Source: Ciborinia camelliae (lineage: Eukaryota; Ascomycota; Leotiomycetes; Helotiales; Sclerotiniaceae). From it: a stretch of 64,000 nt of DNA. The notes below the pieces were generated by a model, which saw nothing but the letters and a program-made list of their open reading frames with translations, was not told where the DNA came from and ran no database searches. Position numbers and translations under genes: made by a program. This document shows positions 34,628 to 47,534 of the stretch, piece after piece. The stretch spans positions 1,426,112-1,490,111 of the forward strand of contig JANPYM010000006.1 of assembly GCA_025890175.1 (NCBI GenBank). The letters run 5' to 3'. The stretch's first letter is position 1. Each line of letters begins with the position of its first letter.

Positions 34628-37228
34628 CTAAGGCGCCATACCACATGTCTTCCCCGCTCCCACCATCGTAATATTATCCAGCAACAAATCCACTGGATAA
34701 GTATTCAAAGTACTGCATCCATAAGTGAACTGCAGTGTCTCCATCTGAGATGTCGCTACGACGGTTGCTGTACGCTGAGTATACGATAATCTATATGTTG
34801 CGACGTTGCTATACGTGATAGTGAATGTATCTATGGTCACCCCGCCCAAAGAAATGGTTAATACACAAGTAGATGTGGGATAGAGGACAATTCCCATGAT
34901 GCGCATATAATAGGTAAGAATGTAGGACTGGCCGGGGACGAAAGTTGATATTGATTGGCTCATGGTGCTGCTGCTTCCAGAACGGCCATAGATGACGCTG
35001 TGAGACGTTAGTATTGTTTTCAATCATAACTGTGAGATGCATGGAAGGGAGAGGGAGGGCTCACGCGAACTCAGAGCCAGCATAAGGCTGGTATGCATTA
35101 TTGGTAGAAGATTCGACATAAGACAATGTACTGAGAGTCCATGGCGTTTGATAGGAGCCAGATGTTTCGGTCTCAAAATCCCCATTAACGACTACTTGTG
35201 TAGGAGCTGCGGTGCACGGGGTGGTTGAAATAACAATCGTGGATGTTGCTGGAACAGTTATTGTTGTCGTCACAGAAATCTCGGCAGGTTGTATGGAAAG
35301 GCAGCTGCAAGCTGATGATTGTTGGACCAAGTGATATGTAGATGTGAATGCAAATAGGTCTAATTCTGTACTTCTTTTGAACACAGTTACACTTGCAGCG
35401 GCAATGGTGGTGGTTGTAGTGGCATAGGCGGTCTGGGTAACGAACTTGTAGCCACCGTCTACAAAAGTTGGTTGGATGGAGAGCAAGCTGCTGCAGTAAG
35501 AGGTTACTGGAGTTCCGACTGCTTCAAATAACAAGGCTGCCGCGTCGGTGCTACAGAATTCAGCGACAGAGGGAATCGCGGAGCTCGATACTGTGGATGG
35601 AGCGCTAGTGATAGAGATTTCAGTGTATTCTGGTAGCTCCGAAGTGCTAATATTTATTTCAAGGCTGGAAGTCCCAGTTGGAAGGATATATGAGGTGGTG
35701 GAATTCTTTGGAATCGAAGATACAGTTCCTGGAGGGACATACGAGGCCGTGGAATTTGGCATTGGATAGGCAGTCGGGAGTTCTGGGGATCCAGTTTCTG
35801 AAGGGAGTTGTAAGCTTGTAGAATTTGCCACTAGGTGGGAAGATGGATATGCGGTTCCCTGAGGAATCTTTGTGGTTGTCGAATTAATCATCAAATATCC
35901 AGTTCCTGAAGCAGTTTGGGACAGAGTGGTGTTGCTCATTGGATAACTGACCGATGACGGGTATGCAGTTCCCGACAAAGATGTAGAAAATGCACTCCCA
36001 CTTGCTGTTGCTTGGAATGAGGAAGTGAAATTACCAAATGGATAACTTTGTGTGGAGTGGGAGCTTTTTGTACATTTTGTGCGAGAATGGCGAGGCTTTG
36101 TTTTGGTTGAGCTTGCCGAAGAGTAGGCACTCGACGCTGAAACACTCTCAGTTGAAAAGAATGACTTGGTGACAGGGCAAACAGTGGTGTAGTCAACTAC
36201 AGTATCTGTGACTGTGAAAATCTTTCCACTAGCCGTATATGTGCTTGTAGAGACGGAGTATACAGTTGAGGTTGTGTATTCCACTATCGATTTGGGGGTT
36301 GGAGTTGGGGTAAATGTTTTTGTGATAGGACAAACGGTTGTATAATCCACCACGGTGCGTGTAATTGTTTGTCCAAGAGTGGTATATGTAGAAACTTTGT
36401 AAACTGTTGAAGTCTCATATTTGGTTGTGTACTCACTTGCCGACTCTCCTAAAACTTGGGAAGTTGGAGTAGATTTTTCCGTGACAGGGCAGATTGTTGT
36501 GTAGTCTACAATGGTTTTTGTAATGACATCTCCACCGGAATTTGTATACGCGGATATCGTATACACGGTTGATGTGGTATATTCCATTGGCGCCGTTGAT
36601 TTTGGACTTGGAGTTTGAGTGACTTCTTGGGTGACAAGATAAACAGTGGTAGAATCGACCACAGACAAGGTCTTGGTCATCAGCTGTCCGCTTTCATGGG
36701 TAGTATACGTGGAGAGGGCGTATACGGTTGAGGTAATGTAGTCTTTCAATGATTCCGAACCGACTGGGGTAGATACAGGGAGTGTCGGGAATACGGCTGA
36801 CGAAAGAGCCGGGACAACAGACGTTTCACTGGAAGAAACTTCCGTGGTAGACTTTGAAGAGCCAGCGGATCCCAAGATGTATAACGAAGGTGTAAAAGGA
36901 GTGGACTTTGGAGTGGGCTGAGCTTGAATCAAACATGAACATGCAGAGGAATTACGAGATGCTGAAGCGGCAGCAGGAACATAATCCGGAAGATCGATGC
37001 TGTCATCTTTGAGATATCTGCCACAGAACTGAGGGGCAGAGGTGGTCTTGTTGCTCAACGCTTGAAGACAGTCGTCCTGTTTCCCAATCAGCTAGTGTGT
37101 AGATACATACAGAGACTCTGACATACTAGTACACAATATTTTACTTGAGCGGGAGGACAAAAAGGAAGGTTTTCGGAAAGAGCAAATTGTGCTAAAAGAA
37201 TGACTGAAAAACAAGCGAATGACTTCAT
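34628..37228 (-). CDS. Secreted Ser/Thr-rich repeat glycoprotein
   Basis: Exons 37228-37145, 37076-35065 and 34997-34628 join to 821 residues. The start at 37228 gives a clean signal peptide (MKSFACFSVILLAQFALS). A short Cys-containing domain follows (SENLPFCPPAQDDCLQA, FCGRYL). Then come about four tandem repeats of roughly 45 residues, each with YTTSTVY and DYTTVCPVT, and a Ser/Thr/Pro stalk with short units such as YPMPNST. The C-terminal 200 residues form a jelly-roll-like domain (VVNGDFETETSG, SYILTYYMRIMG, DLLLDNITMVG), similar to carbohydrate-binding or galactose-binding-like folds in fungal surface proteins. It is probably heavily O-glycosylated and sits at the cell surface or in the matrix. 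There is no GPI tail. Function as an adhesin is inferred. Confidence 0.82.
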
Positions 37229-38887
37229 CTTGATGACTAGAAACGAGTGTAGGTATAACGCTAGTAAAGAAGTAAACAGAACATAAGGAGTGAAACTTGC
37301 CAACTATATATAATCTTACCATACATCATCATACAACCTCGCTGTCCAAACCATTGAACGTTTTTCTAGCACCAACCTACTAGACCGGTTCAGCTGAGTA
37401 AAGTCTCCATTTTCACAAAGGTTTTCGTACGATGTTGAAGGACTAGAACTTTATGGACCCGGGGTACCCGATGGAATGGATAGACCTGATTTCTACCACA
37501 TTATCGTAAGGCATGGGATATCTGGTACCTGCATCGGTACATTGAATCTAGAGCAGAAACAAGAAATTGACATTGGAAGACACAAAATCGGTTCGCGTCT
37601 GGGGCGCTTACAGGCATTAAAGTGACCAAAGTAGTTAATACTCCGTAAGCTACCAAGCTATTAACGTTACTGATGTGGCTCAGTGTAATGTTTTCCCGTC
37701 TGCCCCTGAATATTGGTCCCACTCTCACTTTGGGCTCTCAGCTGGCCCGCTAGATATCTTCCACTAGGCAATATATAGGTATGGTACGCGAAGACCATGG
37801 GCTTTTTCTTCATTGGGGGGATTTTCTCTCGCACTCATTCCAAGAGGGATCCATTGTAAACAACAGACTCCAGAGTCCAGAGCAGCAACAAGATTGACAA
37901 AATGAAGGAATGAAGTGATGCCATGGTCCGTGCACGACGCGGCGGACAATCCAGCCACAAGAAAGATTTTGCTAGCATTTCCAAAATTAGATTCGTGAGT
38001 TCGTGAGAAATCTGTGTGGCCTTGATGTTCAATTGAATGTATTGGGATTTGATGAATTGCTTCAAGATCCGTAAAGGTATGGTATGGTAATGATTTCTCG
38101 TGAATGTGCCTGTGAAATAACGAGGTACTTGTAAATAAGGTTAAACAGCATCCATCTGGAATCGATCGATTTGACAGGAGCAAGCTAACAAGCAACTTTA
38201 ATCACCAAGCATTGATCAGAATCTGGTCTAATCTTACATGCGAGTCGACTCTGCAGGATCGAACCAAGATTCATTTATACTCGAGATCAACGGCACCGAA
38301 ACGTGAGCAGGAAAACATGGGAAGGTACCTAGGTAGATACATCTCTCATATGCCTGATGCCTAAAACGAAGTGTAAATGTTTGGAGGACCGGAAACCCCG
38401 AATTTACGTGACCATGGCATGTGGGAAGTTAAAATAGGGTAAGCGCCCGCCCCGTTGATGCGGCATTTGCGGCCACACAGCCCTATTGGGTTTAAAGGTA
38501 TTGATTGTTCTACTGGTATTGCTATAGAGTACGTTTTAGGCTCTGTGCGTGTTGCCCAGGGAAGGAGTAAACTTTCTCATCAAAGTCTCGTGATCTTGGG
38601 GTAGTTTTGTTGCACATCTGTTTGTATGGAATTATTTGGAATAATTTTGGAATAACTTTAAATATTAAGATTATCTCATTTTTTGACTGCGTCGTCTACG
38701 CATCTCAAATATACTGCCAAATCAATCCAGATACAGAATATGACATTGAGTTCATTCATTGAAGTCGTTATTAGAAGACAACACAGGCTTGTCCCCTATT
38801 TTCCTGATAATTTACAATATTATACACTACTCCCAAGAGAGTCTAGTACCTATCTATATATACATCTAAGATATCCTTCATAGCCTT
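37229..38887. other. Intergenic gap, tandem minus-strand genes
   Basis: Promoter of the glycoprotein gene and 3' flank of the phosphatase-like gene. A 143-codon minus frame (37764-38195) lacks an ATG start and is not called. A TACCTAGGTAGATAC motif is near 38325. Confidence 0.5.
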
Positions 38888-40315
38888 CTAATTAGCGTCC
38901 TTAGGAACCTTCTTCTTATTCTTACAAACACCATCAAAATCGCCATATTTCTCTAGTCCTCTACTTATAATCTCGACAAACTGATCAAACCCACAGCTTG
39001 CTCCCGGTCCTCCCTGACATTCTGGAATTGGTCTCGGCGCTGTATTCGCAATGATCCTCACGAATTCCTCCACATCTCCTTCTTCGCTGGCACCGCCTTT
39101 CAAGCCTTTACATGTAAGTTTCTCGATACCTATATGACCCAAGAAGGGGATGAGTTCTGACATTTTCCAAGATCGAGACCAGTTGACACGATCAGTTGGG
39201 AACTCCTCGGCGAATGCATTGGAGGAATTGAAGAGTCCCAGAGCGGTGGCTATGAAAGGCGGTACCTCACGATGAGTAAATGATAGGAAAAATCTTTGAC
39301 CATCATCGTCAGGAACTTTATCATCTGAGGACTCAGGATGTTGAGGTGCGTGGAACTTGGAAAATAACTGCGCCGTGGTGTTCAACCATGGGAATCCAAG
39401 ATAAGGCGAAAGAGGATTGCCATGACCTACCATACGTGAATATTTCATATCCCACGCATACTCATAAGCCATCCATTCGTGATCTGTGAAGACATCGCAG
39501 ATTTTGGACAATTTTCCGGTGATGGCAGATTCATATCCGCACATCTGTTGTAAACCCATTATATCATAATTCTCGAGTTCCACTGGTGAGTATTGTTGGA
39601 GTCTCGCGATGACTGGGGGTGCATATTTCGCAAGAAAGGTTTGTTGTTCCTCATTTCCAGGCTTTTTGCTGAATGCTTTACAAGCTTTATGTGGGACTTG
39701 AGAATGAAAGGACGATCGGTTTGTTCCAATCTCGACGATTTCGACCTCTTGTGGAAAGACCTCGCCGAATGCCTTTGCCGTATCTTGTGTTCTTGATTTC
39801 TTGTCCGCATATATTCGTTTCGTTGTAGGCACCAACTCGGGGTATCTTGATAGTAAATGTTTGCCAACTTTCATCGAGTCTTTGATTCCTTGAGGAGTAA
39901 TCTGTTCCATTTGATTCTTTGGGTCATCAATAGGAGTTTCCCATGTCTCAAAGAATTCGAGAGGACCCTCCCATCCTTTCCTCTTTTTCCCCGATTTTTT
40001 GGCATGTGTGCTCTTTAATTTCTTCAAAAATGGTTCAATATAGGTTTCGTAATCGTCGTCATTTGCATAAATTGCTGCATGCCTGACGAGATAGGAAGCA
40101 GCTGTGACTTCGCAGAGATGAGGAGCTCTATGACTAAGACCGGCCCCAATTGCGTCAAAATATGGACTTATTCCAGGAAGATGAAGGAGAGGGTCGAATT
40201 TGTAGTCTTGGGAGTGAGAGTTTGCGGTATAATCCTGGGACACGCGAAGTGGGATTTGGGATGATGAAATGACCGGAATGGCTATCAAGGCCAAAGTCAA
40301 TACGTTTTGAATCAT
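38888..40315 (-). CDS. Histidine acid phosphatase-like secreted protein with altered motifs
   Basis: A single exon of 475 residues from ATG 40315, which puts a signal peptide (MIQNVLTLALIAIPVIS) at the N-terminus; an upstream in-frame ATG at 40366 would add 17 residues before it. The clade-2 histidine phosphatase fold is suggested by LVRHAAIYANDD (R78, H79), SRTQDTAKAFGEVF and the C-terminal SFTHREVPPFIATALGLF. The classical RHGxRxP is RHAAIYA here, and the catalytic His-Asp pair is His-Arg-Glu. Cysteines (GYESAITG preceded by QQMC; SCGFDQF) fit a secreted disulfide-bonded protein. Family members release phosphate from phytate or other esters at acid pH. Activity is uncertain with these changes, although they may be shared by a fungal subfamily. 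Confidence 0.82.
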   Translation of the reverse strand: MIQNVLTLALIAIPVISSSQIPLRVSQDYTANSHSQDYKFDPLLHLPGISPYFDAIGAGLSHRAPHLCEVTAASYLVRHAAIYANDDDYETYIEPFLKKLKSTHAKKSGKKRKGWEGPLEFFETWETPIDDPKNQMEQITPQGIKDSMKVGKHLLSRYPELVPTTKRIYADKKSRTQDTAKAFGEVFPQEVEIVEIGTNRSSFHSQVPHKACKAFSKKPGNEEQQTFLAKYAPPVIARLQQYSPVELENYDIMGLQQMCGYESAITGKLSKICDVFTDHEWMAYEYAWDMKYSRMVGHGNPLSPYLGFPWLNTTAQLFSKFHAPQHPESSDDKVPDDDGQRFFLSFTHREVPPFIATALGLFNSSNAFAEEFPTDRVNWSRSWKMSELIPFLGHIGIEKLTCKGLKGGASEEGDVEEFVRIIANTAPRPIPECQGGPGASCGFDQFVEIISRGLEKYGDFDGVCKNKKKVPKDAN

Positions 40316-42108
40316 GATTAAGGGAACAATTGATCGAGAAATATATGGAGCTTCTGATAACTTCAATATTTTATCTTTATCTGAATGGCTTAAGATTCAG
40401 AAGGTCAAGTTTTATCGATGTTGTGGATGTTGGGGATGTTGAGTTTGAGAATTGACATGCAGGTGACATCATTGATTGTTTTGGCCCATTGCCCGGTGTC
40501 CAAGGGTCCGTCCATCCTTGGTGGGGGAGGACAGTGGCATCGAAAAAGCTAATTCGGTTAGTTCGGTTATATACCAGTGGTAGGTACTTCTGTAAGTCCT
40601 GTTCCACCAAACAATTATAAAAGAGTTAAGTAACTTACACAAGAATGTTGAAAAGGTTTGATTTTGATAACAAAAAGCGGCACCTCAAACATCACACCAA
40701 CTCGGGGAACTTGCATACGGTGCTTGAAACCACCATTTCCGAATCCATTGTCGAATAATCGATTTGCGATTATTGAAAATATAATGCCACGATGAAGGGC
40801 CATCACTCATAACGTTAGGTACGATTTTGTGAAGTCACAAATACGTTCACTTTGTAAAGGAGATATTTTCCCGAGCACCAAAAGCTGCGATAGCTGCTAT
40901 GAAATATAGTAGTGCTATAATCCACCACGATACCCGTCGGGGGCAAGCAAGCAATGGTGCGTCAAAACAAGTAGTATGACTCAGGAACGTTGCAGCCAGC
41001 TTTTGCCTCTGCCCAATCTTCCTTTGAAGGGTTTTATTAGGGTACCATCAGCATGCAAGGATCGATTCAGCTCTATCGCGCTGCAAATGCTTTACTCTGC
41101 TCTCATGGCTAAGACCTCCATAATGACTGCTACTGCGGCTTACTTGTTCTCCCGCTTTGAGACAAGTCCAATTTTCAATGTCGGAGATACTATAGCATCC
41201 TATAAAGAACATCCAAACTCTTTTACTGTTCGCATACTCTACAACCAAACTTTGGCGCAATCATAGCCCATATCATTACGCTTTTTAGGCGACATTCGAA
41301 AGTCAATCCTACCGAGAAAGTACTGGAAAAAGTGTGTCAAATTCTTCTTGGGCTATTATGGATCAAGTATATATGATCAATATAAAAAAGCGATCCAAAA
41401 AGCACGCCATCTGCAACATCCATGGCAGTAACGAGAATGAAATAATGTCATTGACCATGTGCTGAATGCGAGATTGCCTTCTCATATCTTGGCCAAAACC
41501 CGGGTTTGGGTGATGATGTGGAGATATACAGAGTTGTGAATTCAACGGGGGAACTGAATTATACGTATTAAAGAAAGCATTTAAGGATTTGTAATGGACG
41601 TATAGATGAAGAGAGATACGAGCGAAGTTCCAGAATACTTTGCTCACGAGAGCTTGTTGTATTGATAGTTGATTGACCCTGGACAAGGGTTGGGGTTTGA
41701 ATAATAGAACAGTAACCATTTAGATATACTGAGTAGATATGGCAGTCAATGACTTCATGAACAATTGCTCATGGTGTCTGAACCATTCCTTTTCGTGCTA
41801 TCTTAACTTATTTTTTTTTTCTCATCTAATAAGCTCGAGAATTATAAATTAGGTTCAATGTCTTCAAAGTAGGTACTTGGGGTTACAGGCTGTTTTGGCG
41901 AGGCCAAGAATGTGAAAATTGGCTCAATCGGCCACCGTAATCTGAGACATGAACCCCAATATTTTTGTACCTACTCCTAATGAACCATAAACACTCAGAA
42001 CTAGATTTGATTTTCTTTCAGTTTGAACATCTAGAGGAACTCTCATCATTGATTCTGCTTGTAAAACATAGATTTCATCCTCATGTTTCTATAAGAAGCT
42101 CAGTCACA
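40316..42108. other. Intergenic region
   Basis: Divergent promoters of the phosphatase-like gene (-) and the lipid hydrolase (+). A minus reading at 40806-40630 ends at a GTAAGT donor, and a 96-codon plus frame lies at 40976-41266. Neither shows a domain or a continuing exon, so no gene is called. Confidence 0.4.
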
Positions 42109-43424
42109 ATGCCTCACCAAATTTCCTACCGTCCAATTTCAGACTCTCCCGACGCCAAATACCATCTCATATTCTTCATCACAGGCAATCCGGGGCTGAT
42201 AGGCTACTAGTAATTATATTGATCTGGTGCTAAGTGCTTCTGTTAAATCTTCTGCAGCGCGACCTTCCTTTCTACCCTCAATAATCTCCTCTCTTCCTCG
42301 TCCACCAAGGATTCGAATACCTTCCACGTATTCGGCCAATCCTTAGCAGGATTTGAGACTGATGATTTCCCCTCAGATTCTTCAAATCAAAGCCCATACT
42401 CATTGGAACAACAAGTAGATCTTGTTCACGACTGTCTTCTAGAGCAGATCAAGGGCTCCCCGTCGACGCCATATAAGAATATCATCTTAATTGGGCACTC
42501 AGTAAGCTGCCCAGACCTCGTGAAAGATTGCTCTAATCTTTTAGGTCGGTTCATATATTCTGCTAGAAACTCTTTCCAAACTTATCGCACCATCCACAGT
42601 TTCGCCCACGTCCGCGGTGCTATCGGGCATTCTTCTTTTCCCAACAGTGACCCATATTTCGCATTCCCCTTCCGGCACTAAACTCACACCGTTAATGTCA
42701 ATTCCGAATTTCCCAGTCCTGGCATCTTCTACTGCCAAGATGCTTCTTTATTGTGCTCCGAACGTCGTTCTGGATTTTCTCGTCAAGAAAATCACGGGTA
42801 TGCCAGAGGAGGCAGCGAAAGTCACTACGAGCTTCCTGAGAAGTAAAAATGGTATCTGGCAGGCTTTGTATGCTCATGTGCTGTGCCCTTGAATTCTTAC
42901 AGTACTTACTAATGAGTATTGCAGACATCTCGCACGTGATGAAATGAAAACCATAACGGAAGACAAGTGGGATTCAGAGATATGGGGTGTTGAGCATTCT
43001 GAATCATCCCAGATTAATATTTCTCCGCCCAAGCTTATCTTTTATTTTGGAGAAAATGTAAACTTCAACTGCTATGATTTTTGAGCCTCTCTGAATGTGT
43101 GCTGACTTATCCAGGATCACTGGGTAGCATCTCACACTCGGGATGCACTCATCGCTGCACGAGCCTCGACTATGCCAATATCAGATTCTCCCACCTCTTC
43201 TTTTTCGATCAATGCATCTAATAAGCCAATCATGATGATTGATAAAGAGGGGATTGATCATGGGTTTTGCATCAGTGAGTACCCAGTTTCGCTTCATATT
43301 CATGTGCTATGATGGAAGTGTCGAGAGAAATGTGCGTATACTGATTACGTATTATATAGATCACAGTGAAACAATGGCAACTAAAGTTAAGGAATGGATA
43401 GAGAAAATAGTTGATGGTGCATAA
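42109..43424 (+). CDS. Lipid droplet-associated serine hydrolase (LDAH family)
   Basis: Six exons, 42109-42209, 42258-42501, 42545-42867, 42925-43057, 43115-43274 and 43360-43424, join to 341 residues. The start MPHQISYRPI leads to FFITGNPGLIGYY, the oxyanion-type strand-loop of this family. The nucleophile elbow GHSVG places Ser115 as the last codon of exon 2. A later Asp (D268 in NDHWVASHT) and His316 (IDHGFCI) can complete an alpha/beta hydrolase triad. LDAH-type proteins sit on lipid droplets through a hydrophobic segment and influence sterol or neutral-lipid storage; that role is inferred from the family. All introns are 42-85 nt with GT-AG ends. The many small exons explain why no single long frame is visible. 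Confidence 0.88.
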
Positions 43425-44103
43425 CGGAGATACACTTCGTATTGTTGTTGCTCGCATAACCCCGGCCTTTGTCCTTGGCATGTGTGCTGGACTTCTTTCC
43501 TTGGCGTATGCTGTAAATATATTAATGATGATTATTTTTTGGGGTCCTGATTTGTTTGTCTTTTCTAATTCCGGTTTCTTCGCGTCAGCAATTACCGTCA
43601 ATTGAAGTTGTAGGACAAGTTGTCCAGCTCAACTGTGAGCCTCGTTGGAAATATTCCCATATTTGATTTATGGTTAATTACGAACATACATATCTCTTCT
43701 GTTCAGGCTATGGGGTCACGACTAGGTACTTATGCAATGCTCAGAAGCAAACTGCTCGGTGACCAGAAGAAGCAGGGGGCGTTGCACAATGTAACCACCT
43801 TATCCGATAGTGTGTGCATGCCTTTTTATTCGCCCGATTCTTTCGATTCCCACGTCAGCAATGTCTCATTGAAGGAGTCTTCAGCCCAATACTCGGTGGT
43901 TATTTGATTTGAAATATAATGTTATTTTCGGGTCTGGAGCCTCTTTTTGGAATTCCAGCGCTGATCGCGCCATGATTCTATATCTTGATCCTTGGGGGTG
44001 GTAGACCCTTCATGCGGCTCAAGAAGCTGAAAAGCTTATATTCTGGTGTTCTCAGATGTGTCTGGCCGGGACGTTTTGATTCCAAAAAAACAGATTCCTT
44101 CCC
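43425..44103. other. Intergenic gap, tandem genes
   Basis: 3' flank of the hydrolase and promoter of the CorA-like gene. Nothing else is supported. Confidence 0.5.
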
Positions 44104-47100
44104 ATGGCAGACCCACGTCCAGCAGATCTAGATCGTAGAAATGGCACCTCTACTACGAAAGAAGACCGGGACCTTTTTGATGATTCTACACCACAGAAGC
44201 TCTTAGATGACGGAGACTATATCTCTCTATACCTGCGTTGTCGATATGACCAGCGCGACCAATTCGAAGCCGGACTACCAAAAGAATTCAAGGATAAACT
44301 ACCAGAAGACTACCAGCAGAAGGTGAAGCGGGAACTAGCTCGAATCACTGAGTTACGAGAGATATTCTTTGGCAATGACAGAAATTTTTCTCATATTACT
44401 AAACTGAAAGAACTGAAGGTAGCCTGGAAGCTCCACGCCATCAAAAATGTTTACACAAACTCGGAAAAGAACAACGCGCGGATGTTAGAATTGGAGGAAG
44501 ACGGCGCGAAGTGGAAGCAAGAACTTGAAGCCATCGAAAAACCTCCAGTGGACGTTACCAGTCGCTTGAGACATGCCAAATTAAAAAAATTAATCCAGGA
44601 AAACACAGAAGCGATAAAGATAGCAGTGAAAAAAAAGAGAGTTTTGGAATCGGTAGCAAATTGGGTTCCTCCTGAAGACGAGAGATATGAAAAGAAGAAT
44701 GATGTTCCAGATGGCTCCGGGTATGGATTCAATGTCTCAAAAATTACTCTTGGCAAGGACCAATCAGAAGCCTCATCCTTCAAGGAGTACAAAATCGAAA
44801 AATATTCTGTTCCAGACGTACTAGATCCTAAAGCTGATCAAGACCCCTGGGAAACTGAAACTACCGATAGCATTCGCTATTTCCATTTTCCTGCTAATAA
44901 TATGAAATGGATAGAAGTAAGTCTTGCCTATGTTTTACCTTTATTTTAAGCTAATCCCCACCGAAGAAAGCAATACAGAGACATTACAAAGAGACGGAAG
45001 ATAAGCCAAAGACATTGAAAATTCTTAATAGGGAATTTTGGGCAGGGCAGCAGCATGGTACCCCTTATGATCCAATTCACGCTCGACACATGCGCCCGGA
45101 CTGCAAATACATATCTCAAGGCAAGCAGCCCCTTCATAAATGGATCACATGTTCGTTAACAGAAACAGACCCAGAAGTGGGTGATGGTATTGTCCAGGAA
45201 CCTGATCATACTCCTAGAGAACGAGGCAACAATAATATAGTCCTATTTGTATGATGGCCTCTAGCTTTGCTCCATTTACACTTGCTGATAAGTTTCTCAG
45301 ATGCCTTATCTTCATTGGGAGATGGATCGAAAAAGAGCTCATATAGCTAGTCTTGCTAAGAAGCTTACATCCGAGCATCAAGAGAAACAAACTCGTCATC
45401 ACATACGCCATACTGGCAAGCTTGCAGGGTTTGTCAACGAGAACAAGAAGAATTTTGACCTCCGGCGTAAGCCCGAAGCCAAGGAAGCCGGGAATTCAGA
45501 TACCTCTGGTCCAGCCGATGAACCACCCCGGAAGGCCAAGATTTGCGGTCTCTTCAGACATAATGCTAAGAGTGGTGTAGATCGAGGTGCTTCGAAAACC
45601 CCCGACAAACTATTTCCAAAAGCTACTCCTTGCGGTCTCTTTTTAATGCAGGCTGCGAAAGTATACGAGGCAATGGAACTTGAACCAGATGTCAAATTAG
45701 TACATAGCCATCTGCACGTTCAACCGCCATTTCACCCACGTCGTACGCTTGATCAGTCCTACTACTTTAAGCTTGAAAACACAGAATCGCGGGACAGGGA
45801 CCAGGTAGTTTATCGTGGTACAAAAGAGAGAAGGAAAATTCACGGGAGTACTAGGGTAATCATGGTAGACCAGTTATGGATGTATATACTTGATGAAAGT
45901 CGGTCGCCCTTTTTCTTGAAACAATCCTCTCCATTCCCACAAAAATATATCATTGACAATTACGTAGATACTATCATTACTAGCTTCCCACGAAGATTGG
46001 GTCGTAATAAGCCGGACTCTTCCGGCGTGCACAGATGTATTCGATCTCGACTCGAAAATCTCCGCCCAGGCCAGGTCAATTCGGTGTATGATCTAGCTCT
46101 TTTGATCATAAACGAGTGTTCGATGGTATTTTTCGATCGCACAAAGCCTACTGATGAACGCCCCGAAGTCTTGGATATATTTGCCGATGCCATTAGCTAC
46201 GTCGTAGGTTTAGCCGTACCAATATACCAAGTATATCATCTGATCAACATTAGTCTCAAATGAAAACCAGCGCATTCGAATTATTTTGGCGCCACATTCA
46301 AATTTTGAGTGGCCAACGTCTGAAAATAGACCCAGAGAGGGCGCGTATTTATCTCAATATTAATCCTGAGGGGGTTTTGCTACGAGAAGCGCATGATATT
46401 GTCGAAGAATTAAGAATGATGGCGCGTATCCATATGCAGCAGTGAGTAGTTGCCAATTCGGTGGCTTTCATAGACATTGCAGTTCTTTTTCTGGTGACAA
46501 AAACTTCAAATAAATTGCTAAGTTTACTATTTTCTAGACTACAAGTTACCCAGATCTTCTCAAAAACCCTAGAGTCAATCAATGGGCAAGTTGAACCTAT
46601 GCATGAAATGACGGGGCTCCTGAGTCTTATGTTACAAGAGCTTCAAAGAAACAATTCCTCAAATTCGAATGGCAGTGTCACGGGTAGCTCGTCGGCAATA
46701 GACACTACGCAAATAAGAGCTAATAAAGCCATGATAAAACAAACTATCGATCGTTCGGTGGATCTAGTCGACAAGATATCGAAGCATCATAACGAATTGC
46801 AGCAGCTTGAGTATAGTGCTCGTGAGATTGCTGAGCAATTGCGAGATCTACTCACACTCAAACAACAGCAAGCCAGTATTATAGAAGCCACCGCCGCATT
46901 GGATCGTGCGGATGAGAGTGTAAATCAAGGTCGCTCTATCATGATTTTCACTGTCATTACCATCATTTTCCTCCCACTATCTTTCATGAGCAGTATCTTT
47001 GGCATGAATGCTATAGAGTTTACTGGATCGGACAACGCGGTTATGGGTATCAGAGAACAATTCAAATTTATGTGTATGTTACCCTGCTCATTGCCCCTAC

Positions 47101-47534
47101 CTTTTATCCAAATCAATGCTAATAATTTGAATTCAGTTCCAATATCCATTGCTTTGACTTTGTTTTTCCTTTACTTGGCACTCAAAACCCCAAAGCCGAA
47201 GCTTATAAAATTTCCCAGGCTCGTATTCTTCCTCGCTACTTTCGCTTTGTCGTCCTACTATGGATTCACAGGCAAGACGAAGAAATGGGAAGACCTCTTT
47301 ATCTACATGAATTCGCAACCAGCCATAAAGAAGTTGCCAAAGGAAAGCAGGGAAAAGGTGGCGGTTGCATACCGGTGGTGTGCTGCGCAAAAAGCAAAGT
47401 ATTTGACGAGAAAAACACCTGAAGACTCACAAACCAAGAAGCCAACAGCCACGGAAGGCGATTGCGAAGGTCAGCTAGACACGCATGGTGAGCTCTACAT
47501 CAATGGCACGATCAATGGAGGTTATTTTGTATAA
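44104..47534 (+). CDS. CorA-like metal ion transporter domain protein
   Basis: Six exons, 44104-44916, 44979-45248, 45301-46203, 46254-46441, 46538-47073 and 47137-47534, join to 1035 residues. A long polar N-terminal part (about 850 residues) has charged helices (KLKKLIQENTEAIKIAVKKK) and a core with FWAGQQHGTPYD and LHVQPPFHPRRTLDQSYYF. A coiled-coil segment follows (DLVDKISKHHNELQQLE). The membrane part has TM1 (IMIFTVITIIFLPLSFMSSI) ending in the CorA signature GMN (880-882), then TM2 (FPISIALTLFFLYLALK); a third hydrophobic run (LVFFLATFALSSYY) is close behind. Intron 5 (63 nt) lies between the two TMs and is a multiple of 3 without a stop, so retention would insert 21 residues. CorA proteins form pentameric Mg2+ channels; large fungal versions like this are uncharacterised. 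Confidence 0.85.

Noticed and set aside
37764..38195. 143-codon minus-strand frame
   Set aside because: It begins with TTG, has no recognisable motif and lies in a promoter interval.
40976..41266. 96-codon plus-strand frame with ATG
   Set aside because: The composition is not convincingly coding, no domain or flanking exon is seen, and it lies between divergent genes.
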